A stretch of DNA of 18,969 nt from Candidatus Poseidoniaceae archaeon. Its GTDB lineage: Archaea > Thermoplasmatota > Poseidoniia > Poseidoniales > Poseidoniaceae. The position numbers and the translations under genes are program-made. Below, in pieces: positions 14,943-18,969 of this stretch (the stretch's first letter is position 1; every line of letters starts with the position of its first letter). Under the pieces are notes generated by a model, which was not told the DNA's origin, searched no databases, and was given only the letters and a program-made list of their open reading frames with translations. The DNA lies in NCBI GenBank assembly GCA_022424925.1, contig JAKMGM010000084.1, positions 1-18,969 on the forward strand, in the 5' to 3' direction.

Positions 14943-15134
14943 TCAGTCGACTCTGCGCTGTCGATATCGAGTAACATACCCGGCAATCCAATTGCGCAGT
15001 TTCTTAGATTCAACATCGGTGAGTTGTTGAACCATTTTTTTGTTATGCTCAAAATCATCAGTGAATTTCTCACCGTGATCCTCAACGAGGTGTATAGCTC
15101 GAATTTTAATAAAACTTGGTCGAATATTTCCCAT
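14943..15134 (-). CDS. rps17e: Small ribosomal subunit protein eS17
   Basis: The 63-residue product begins MGNIRPSFIKIRAIHLVEDH and continues FTDDFEHNKKMVQQLTDVES, then KKLRNWIAGYVTR. These are the conserved elements of archaeal S17e (MGNIR start, DFxxNKK, RNxIAGY), a component of the 30S subunit. GTG 15143 opens the frame, but ATG 15134, at the right distance from GAGGAGTG, is chosen. It lies 5 nt after the eL31 stop. The C-terminus is short and basic, as in other archaea. Confidence 0.92.
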   Translation of the reverse strand: MGNIRPSFIKIRAIHLVEDHGEKFTDDFEHNKKMVQQLTDVESKKLRNWIAGYVTRYRQRRVD

Positions 15135-15139
15135 ATGTA

Positions 15140-15415
15140 TCACTCCTCAAACAATTTGACTTCGATCGGAATATCAGGTTCATCGTGACGTGTAACCTGA
15201 AGCCGAATCTTTCGTGGTGGATTCTCAATTCCTCGAGACCAGATTTTTTCGTTCACGCTTGGGTCAATCCAAACTTCTTCATCCTCACCGACTTTGAGGT
15301 GATGGATAACGTGTTCACGGATTATCTGGATTGCACGGGGTGCACGCTTGTAACGGGTAATACCCCATGCCTTTCGGAGTGGGACTGTAAGTTCTGATTC
15401 GTTTGCTCGTACCAT
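15140..15415 (-). CDS. rpl31e: Large ribosomal subunit protein eL31
   Basis: This 91-residue 50S protein is found only in archaea and eukaryotes. Visible conserved parts are ELTVPLRKAWGITRYKRAP, the helix AIQIIREHVIHHLKVG, and DEEVWIDPSVNEKIWSRGIE followed by NPPRKIRLQVTR. The frame starts at GTG 15424, but that GTG lies inside the purine-rich GAGGTGA that acts as the ribosome binding site for ATG 15415. The gene is 10 nt downstream of eL39 and upstream of eS17. Confidence 0.95.
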   Translation of the reverse strand: MVRANESELTVPLRKAWGITRYKRAPRAIQIIREHVIHHLKVGEDEEVWIDPSVNEKIWSRGIENPPRKIRLQVTRHDEPDIPIEVKLFEE

Positions 15416-15425
15416 TTCAATCACC

Positions 15426-15581
15426 TCATCGTTGGAGCTTGCTACGGCGCCAGTGGTGTCGCTTTGGATGCGACACTGTGTTTCGGTCGGTCTTTAGCAT
15501 GACCCATACTGGGACACGCCGATTCTGCTTGCCCACTTTCATGAGGCGTATTTTTTTGGCTGCTGGTTTATTTCTTGACAT
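15426..15581 (-). CDS. rpl39e: Large ribosomal subunit protein eL39
   Basis: This is a 51-residue, strongly basic 50S protein of the exit-tunnel region. It starts at ATG 15581 as MSRNKPAAKKIRLMKVGKQN, continues RRVPVWVMLKTDR, and ends NTVSHPKRHHWRRSKLQR. The VPVWVMLKT and HPKRHHWRR elements are diagnostic for eL39. It stops with TGA (15426-15428). It sits between the PDCD5 homologue (14 nt) and eL31 (10 nt), the classical archaeal order. Confidence 0.95.
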   Translation of the reverse strand: MSRNKPAAKKIRLMKVGKQNRRVPVWVMLKTDRNTVSHPKRHHWRRSKLQR

Positions 15582-15595
15582 GTTCGAGCACCTTC

Positions 15596-15955
15596 TCAGA
15601 TTCTTCGGATGGACGCACTACGGCGGCTCTTCGATTGTGATGAGAGCAACTGTTTCAGTTGCTCGTCGTTCATTGGGGTCTGTAATGTCCCGTTACCGTG
15701 GAGTTGAACAATGGCCTGCTTGATTGCCTCTGCCCGGGCGGGCTTTGCCAGGGAGATTGCACGAAGCCGAGATCGTGCTTCGGGTGTGAGTAATGTTTTC
15801 ATGGCTGCATCGAGGCTTTGAGAGACGCGCTGTGCTTCTTGTGCCTTGACTTCAGCATCGGCTTGCTGCGCTGCTTGCTGCTCAAGTTGTTTTTGAAGAG
15901 CGAGTTTACGCTGTTCGCGGATTAGGTTCAACTCATCATCTTGAGTAGAAACCAT
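15596..15955 (-). CDS. PDCD5-family DNA-binding protein
   Basis: This is the archaeal homologue of human PDCD5/TFAR19. The 119-residue product starts at ATG 15955 (MVSTQDDELNLIREQRK). A long charged helix rich in Q, A, E and K (LALQKQLEQQAAQQADAEV) precedes the three-helix core LLTPEARSRLRAISLAKPAR and AEAIKQAIVQLHGNG, then NDEQLKQLL and a basic Ser/Arg tail. The frame is open 30 codons upstream, overlapping the eS19 gene, but the chosen start matches family length. The family is thought to bind DNA or ribosomal components; its exact role in archaea is unsettled. It shares an operon with eS19 and eL39, a conserved archaeal association. Confidence 0.93.
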   Translation of the reverse strand: MVSTQDDELNLIREQRKLALQKQLEQQAAQQADAEVKAQEAQRVSQSLDAAMKTLLTPEARSRLRAISLAKPARAEAIKQAIVQLHGNGTLQTPMNDEQLKQLLSSQSKSRRSASIRRI

Positions 15956-15977
15956 ACTTGCCACCTCGTTCACACCC

Positions 15978-16472
15978 TCAGTATTTCGACAGGCCCGGAT
16001 ATTGTTCTTCGGCTGCCGGTCTACATTCATGTGCAACAGCATCAATCATTTTTTGTCCAGCGGCAGTCATTTGACGACCCTTATACAGTTGCAGAGCGTC
16101 ACCGTTTTCGTCTTCGACGACACGGCCTGGGACTTTTTCGACCAAACCTGATGCTTCAAGTTGCTGAAGAGAAGTTCGGATGATGTGACGAGATGCAACG
16201 CCTGGCGTGTTGGGTCCAACACCGTTGTCTTTGCGGCCTCCGAATGCTTGTGCCAGATGTGTCACGCCAACAGGCCCTTCACGGGCAACTTTGCGTAGAA
16301 TGGCGGCGGAGCGCAAGAACCACCAGTTTGACTGGGATGGTGGGCGCTCACGGTCAGCCCCGGTCTTGACGAATTCTGCCCAATCGGGGGTAGAAACGCT
16401 CTTTGATTCTTCGAGTCGCGCAGCAAGAGCTGGATTTAGGATTTCAGCGGGTATATCGTATAAAGTCGTCAT
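15978..16472 (-). CDS. rps19e: Small ribosomal subunit protein eS19
   Basis: The 164-residue 30S protein has the conserved N-terminal TLYDIPAEIL, DWAEFVKTGADRERPPSQ, WWFLRSAAILRKVAREGPVG, the loop AFGGRKDNGVGPN, and the winged-helix ending HIIRTSLQQLEASGLVEKV. It is slightly longer than many archaeal forms (about 150), with a C-terminal extension containing ECRPAAEEQYPGLSKY. It is the first gene of the minus-strand translation operon. ATG 16472 is followed by PDCD5 22 nt after the stop. Confidence 0.95.
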   Translation of the reverse strand: MTTLYDIPAEILNPALAARLEESKSVSTPDWAEFVKTGADRERPPSQSNWWFLRSAAILRKVAREGPVGVTHLAQAFGGRKDNGVGPNTPGVASRHIIRTSLQQLEASGLVEKVPGRVVEDENGDALQLYKGRQMTAAGQKMIDAVAHECRPAAEEQYPGLSKY

Positions 16473-16508
16473 GATAAGACACCGAGCAATTTGCCGACCG
16501 AACTCCCC

Positions 16509-16515
16509 TATATGA
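16509..16515 (-). promoter_or_regulatory. TATA-like box of the ribosomal operon
   Basis: On the minus strand TCATATA lies about 40 nt upstream of the eS19 ATG at 16472, so transcription would start about 10-15 nt before the gene. This fits an archaeal promoter with a short leader. Confidence 0.45.
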
Positions 16516-16534
16516 AGAGAACGGGTAACACACG

Positions 16535-16543
16535 CTATAATTT
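16535..16543 (+). promoter_or_regulatory. TATA-like box for the membrane-anchored protein gene
   Basis: CTATAATTT lies about 80 nt upstream of ATG 16619. The implied transcript has a leader of about 50 nt, ending in GGAG 8 nt before the start codon. The 146-nt gap 16473-16618 holds this and the divergent eS19 promoter. Confidence 0.35.
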
Positions 16544-16618
16544 TTCGAGCGTTTCCACTCCGTAAAGCGTTTCGAGCAAGAACAAGGGTTCAAGTTAGAG
16601 CGGCGGTTGGAGTGGCTG

Positions 16619-17431
16619 ATGAAGAAGGCTTTGGCTCAGAACCCCAACCTTTTACGTACCCTGATGGGCTTGTCCGTGACGCTCATTTTATTGCTTTCAT
16701 ACGCGGTTTATGGCGCCACAGTTTCACCATCGTACTATCTATACACAACTGAAACTGAAGAAACGATTCACGTAATGAGCGAGCCAACACGAATGTACCA
16801 GGAGTCAACAAACACAACAACTTGGGCATGGGATGTTCCTGCCAACAGTTCAAACTTAACTTGGGTGCATCTCTCGACCACCGAACTTTCTGCCGAGTCC
16901 AATGTACGACTCATCAATGCTGCCGGTCTGTACAGCCATCGACTGCTGGGTGTCGAATCAGACCAAGCCTTCAGTTGCGCAGAGCAATGTCAGAAAAACA
17001 CAACCCACCAAGTCGCATCCAAGAACGGGGAAGATGTAGCCATAAACGCACTCACCTCATACGACCCGGCTCGGAGAAACAACGGCACTGTGTACGGAGC
17101 CGATATCGCTGAAGCAACGTCGAAGGCTCGTGCATTGGTTGAATACGACCATCTTCCTTCGACACTCAGAATAGAAATTATCGAAGTAGGAAATCGCGAG
17201 ACATCACCATCGGTTAGCTTGGTTACCGTCAATGAAGAATTCGATTCAATCGCTGTCTTCTCTGTGGACGCCGGCACGGAGTTCTTATGGGCATTGGCAG
17301 CCGTGATAGGATGCTTTTCGATGGTACTCATTCCGTCGTTTACCGTCTATTTTGCCGCAAAGGCGAAGGAAAAGAAGGACCAAGTCAAACTTGAAAATGC
17401 GGAACAAAAAGTTTCGGAATCACTGGAATGA
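16619..17431 (+). CDS. Membrane-anchored protein with large extracytoplasmic domain, unknown function
   Basis: The 270-residue product has a basic N-terminus (MKKALAQNPNLLRT) and a first membrane segment near 14-33 (GLSVTLILLLSYAVYGA). An external domain of about 185 residues follows, and then a second membrane segment near 222-246 (WALAAVIGCFSMVLIPSFTVYFAA). A short charged cytoplasmic tail (KAKEKKDQVKLENAEQKV) looks coiled-coil. The external part has many NxT/S sites and one close cysteine pair (CAEQC). I do not recognise the family. ATG 16619 is preceded by GGAG; TTG 16607 is a poorer choice. It is followed by a poly-T stretch and a separate secreted-protein gene, so it is probably transcribed alone. 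A role at the cell surface is inferred from topology. Confidence 0.8.
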   Translation: MKKALAQNPNLLRTLMGLSVTLILLLSYAVYGATVSPSYYLYTTETEETIHVMSEPTRMYQESTNTTTWAWDVPANSSNLTWVHLSTTELSAESNVRLINAAGLYSHRLLGVESDQAFSCAEQCQKNTTHQVASKNGEDVAINALTSYDPARRNNGTVYGADIAEATSKARALVEYDHLPSTLRIEIIEVGNRETSPSVSLVTVNEEFDSIAVFSVDAGTEFLWALAAVIGCFSMVLIPSFTVYFAAKAKEKKDQVKLENAEQKVSESLE

Positions 17432-17434
17432 TGA

Positions 17435-17441
17435 TTTTTTT
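17435..17441 (+). terminator. Oligo-T terminator candidate
   Basis: Seven consecutive T residues begin 3 nt after the stop of the membrane-anchored protein gene. Archaeal termination commonly occurs at oligo-T without a strong hairpin. A new promoter-like element follows 13 nt later, which supports a transcript end here. Confidence 0.5.
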
Positions 17442-17453
17442 CCAATTCCCTCA

Positions 17454-17461
17454 TATATATT
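17454..17461 (+). promoter_or_regulatory. TATA box of the secreted surface protein gene
   Basis: An alternating AT run (ATATATAT) is centred about 30 nt upstream of the ATG at 17487. It is the clearest TATA box in the window and implies a very short leader. Confidence 0.6.
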
Positions 17462-17486
17462 GATGGAATGTAGAGCATTGAGCCCG

Positions 17487-18969
17487 ATGAAGAGAATTGT
17501 TCTGTTGTTTATGCTGATGTTGCTCCTTGGCAGCACAGTACCCCACGGTGGGGTGTTCGAACTTGACAGTGATGTTTTCTACGATGTACAAGGACGCGCT
17601 ACGGGGGTTGATTTGACCGTTACAGACACCTCGTTTTCATACACCACTGGGTCTGACGAAGAACAGTTCAGAATGTTTTCATCGAACTACCCCGTTTTGG
17701 GCTTCAATCGTCCACAAAGCCTCTATGTCGTTGATGCTGTCGTAGATGTCCCCATTCAATTGGAAGCCTTGATTGAGAACCAAGGCACAGCGCAGTCCGG
17801 TAGTATCGACGTAAATATCAAGGTTTTACACAACGAGTATACGCTTTTTGAAATTATTAACGAGACGGTCCAGCTCTCATCACTCGATGGAGGAAACTCG
17901 AACTCCATTCAAAAAACGTTCACACCTACATACGCGGGGAATCACACGCTTATCGTACGTGCTACATCGAGTATTCTCGATGACAACATGCAAAATAACG
18001 CCGCTACTTCTACCATCACGGTTGCGAGTTCTTACTTTAATTGTGATTCGTTGACGAACTGGACTGTTGGCACAGAATGGGGAATAAGTACAGACACTAG
18101 TCTATCCAAAGGCAGCAGTTGCCATGTGGGCAAAGGCCAGACCTCAAGCTATTCGAACAACTTAGCGACCTCCCTAGTTACGCCGGTCATGGACATGTCT
18201 GATGCAGTTGAGTCCCCATCTCGTACCAACGGGTTGACGTTTTACTACACGGGGAGCGCTGACACAAATGACAACTTGAAGGTGCAAGTCAAGACCGCTG
18301 CAGGTGGTTGGGCGAATGTGGCCAATGTTCAAGGAACAGTTGACCAAGATTTTACGACTGGACAAGACTATCGTACCTTCTCTGTGAACAACGGCGGGCT
18401 GGCATCACCACTGATTCCAGTGCCGCAAGAACATTTCCATTCTCAAACTCAATTCCGATTCCTATTTGAATCCGATGCTGTTGGCGTTGATATTGGGTAT
18501 TACTTTGACGAATTGGTTTTTGTCTATGATCAAAAAGTTCGCGAAGAAGAATTTTCACTCACCGCAAACGGAGTATCCACGAGCGGTTCAACACCTGGAC
18601 AATGGGGTTCAGTTCGTGTGGAAGTAACCAACGATGGTAACATTTCTGATTCACTGCTACCCAGTGTAGACGGCTTACCCGAGGGTTGGGAGGTGTACTT
18701 CGCTAATACAAACGGCGTTTCTATCAATGCACAAACTGGCGTCCTACTTGCACCTGGAGAGTCGAAACTTATTGATGTAAAAATAAAGCCAGATGCCAAT
18801 GCGACAAACGGCTTCCAGCAATTGATTTTTATCGGAACTTCCAGTCAATATTCATACGTAAATACAACACTAGCTATGCAGTTCCAGGTAGTTCCCGACC
18901 GTGAACCGTATATTGTTCGACCTGAAACAGCCCCAAGATGTCCCCCCGGTAGTTCATGTGGGTTCACGG
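17487..18969 (+). CDS. Large secreted multidomain surface protein, 3' end outside the window
   Basis: The frame starts at ATG 17487 and stays open to the window edge (494 codons). A signal peptide is clear: MKRIVLLFMLMLLLGSTVPHG, with cleavage near residue 22. Residues about 80-182 look like a CARDB-type beta-sandwich (VPIQLEALIENQGTAQSG, later DDNMQNNAATSTITV). Residues about 183-350 resemble a jelly-roll/MAM-like domain (NWTVGTEWGISTDTS, later YYFDELVFVYD). Residues about 355-470 resemble an NPCBM-associated NEW3-type sandwich (RVEVTNDGNISDSLL, LPEGWEVYF, LAPGESKLIDVKI). Near the edge lie CPPGSSCG and many NxT/S sites. This is the architecture of large archaeal surface or adhesion proteins. 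No catalytic motif is seen in the visible part. Domain names are by pattern only. Confidence 0.85.
   Translation, partial: MKRIVLLFMLMLLLGSTVPHGGVFELDSDVFYDVQGRATGVDLTVTDTSFSYTTGSDEEQFRMFSSNYPVLGFNRPQSLYVVDAVVDVPIQLEALIENQGTAQSGSIDVNIKVLHNEYTLFEIINETVQLSSLDGGNSNSIQKTFTPTYAGNHTLIVRATSSILDDNMQNNAATSTITVASSYFNCDSLTNWTVGTEWGISTDTSLSKGSSCHVGKGQTSSYSNNLATSLVTPVMDMSDAVESPSRTNGLTFYYTGSADTNDNLKVQVKTAAGGWANVANVQGTVDQDFTTGQDYRTFSVNNGGLASPLIPVPQEHFHSQTQFRFLFESDAVGVDIGYYFDELVFVYDQKVREEEFSLTANGVSTSGSTPGQWGSVRVEVTNDGNISDSLLPSVDGLPEGWEVYFANTNGVSINAQTGVLLAPGESKLIDVKIKPDANATNGFQQLIFIGTSSQYSYVNTTLAMQFQVVPDREPYIVRPETAPRCPPGSSCGFT

Noticed and set aside
15956..16045. Longer start for the PDCD5 homologue
   Set aside because: The added 30 residues overlap eS19 and exceed the family length; ATG 15955 fits known PDCD5 proteins.

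Overview
The window looks like chromosomal DNA from a planktonic euryarchaeon, most plausibly Marine Group II (Poseidoniales) or a close Thermoplasmata relative. The archaeal evidence is direct: archaeal/eukaryotic-type ribosomal proteins eS19, eL39, eL31 and eS17, a PDCD5 homologue, the Kae1/TsaD protein of the KEOPS complex, and TATA-like boxes about 25-30 nt upstream of several genes. The lineage name is inference from gene content and style, not from a search. I see no CRISPR array, insertion sequence or phage gene; most of the window is compact core genome.

Layout. 1-2230 (minus strand): tRNA-Val(GAC), a 50-residue zinc-ribbon protein, a possible 51-residue CxxC protein, a small alpha/beta-barrel (monooxygenase-like) protein and imidazolonepropionase. 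2289-9219 (plus strand): tsaD, an Arg/Lys-rich protein of unknown function, a SlyD-like FKBP isomerase, the catalytic subunit of methylmalonyl-CoA mutase, a methylmalonyl-CoA epimerase-like protein, a small unknown protein and a NatA/NatB-type ABC exporter. 9214-10758 (minus): an unusual class III aminotransferase. 10850-13853 (plus): a ribbon-helix-helix regulator followed by folE, queE, queC and queD, a complete GTP-to-preQ0 route. 13854-16472 (minus): a translation operon read as eS19, PDCD5, eL39, eL31, eS17, a 77-residue unknown protein and a TrmJ-like tRNA methyltransferase. 16619-18969 (plus): a two-pass membrane-anchored protein and the start of a large secreted multidomain surface protein that runs off the window.

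How the genes work together. FolE, QueD, QueE and QueC would make preQ0, which in archaea is the precursor of archaeosine in tRNA. TsaD (t6A37), TrmJ (2'-O-methylation at position 32) and the ribosomal operon add to a strong tRNA/ribosome theme. Methylmalonyl-CoA mutase and epimerase belong to propionate / branched-chain and odd-chain fatty-acid metabolism.

The most unusual signals are: (1) queC encodes a fusion of QueC to a complete, catalytically intact methionine-R-sulfoxide reductase B domain; (2) in the same protein all four cysteines of the usual QueC zinc site are replaced by Ser or Asp; (3) the epimerase has Gln-Gln where the family has the metal-binding His-His; (4) the Arg/Lys-rich gene has about 28 codons of coding-like sequence upstream of its first ATG with no standard start codon; (5) eS17 and an unknown small gene follow eL31, where eIF6 often sits in archaea. 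Small genes found by reading the sequence directly include the zinc-ribbon protein (132-284), eL39 (15426-15581), the ribbon-helix-helix protein (10850-11017) and the open-ended surface protein (17487 onward).
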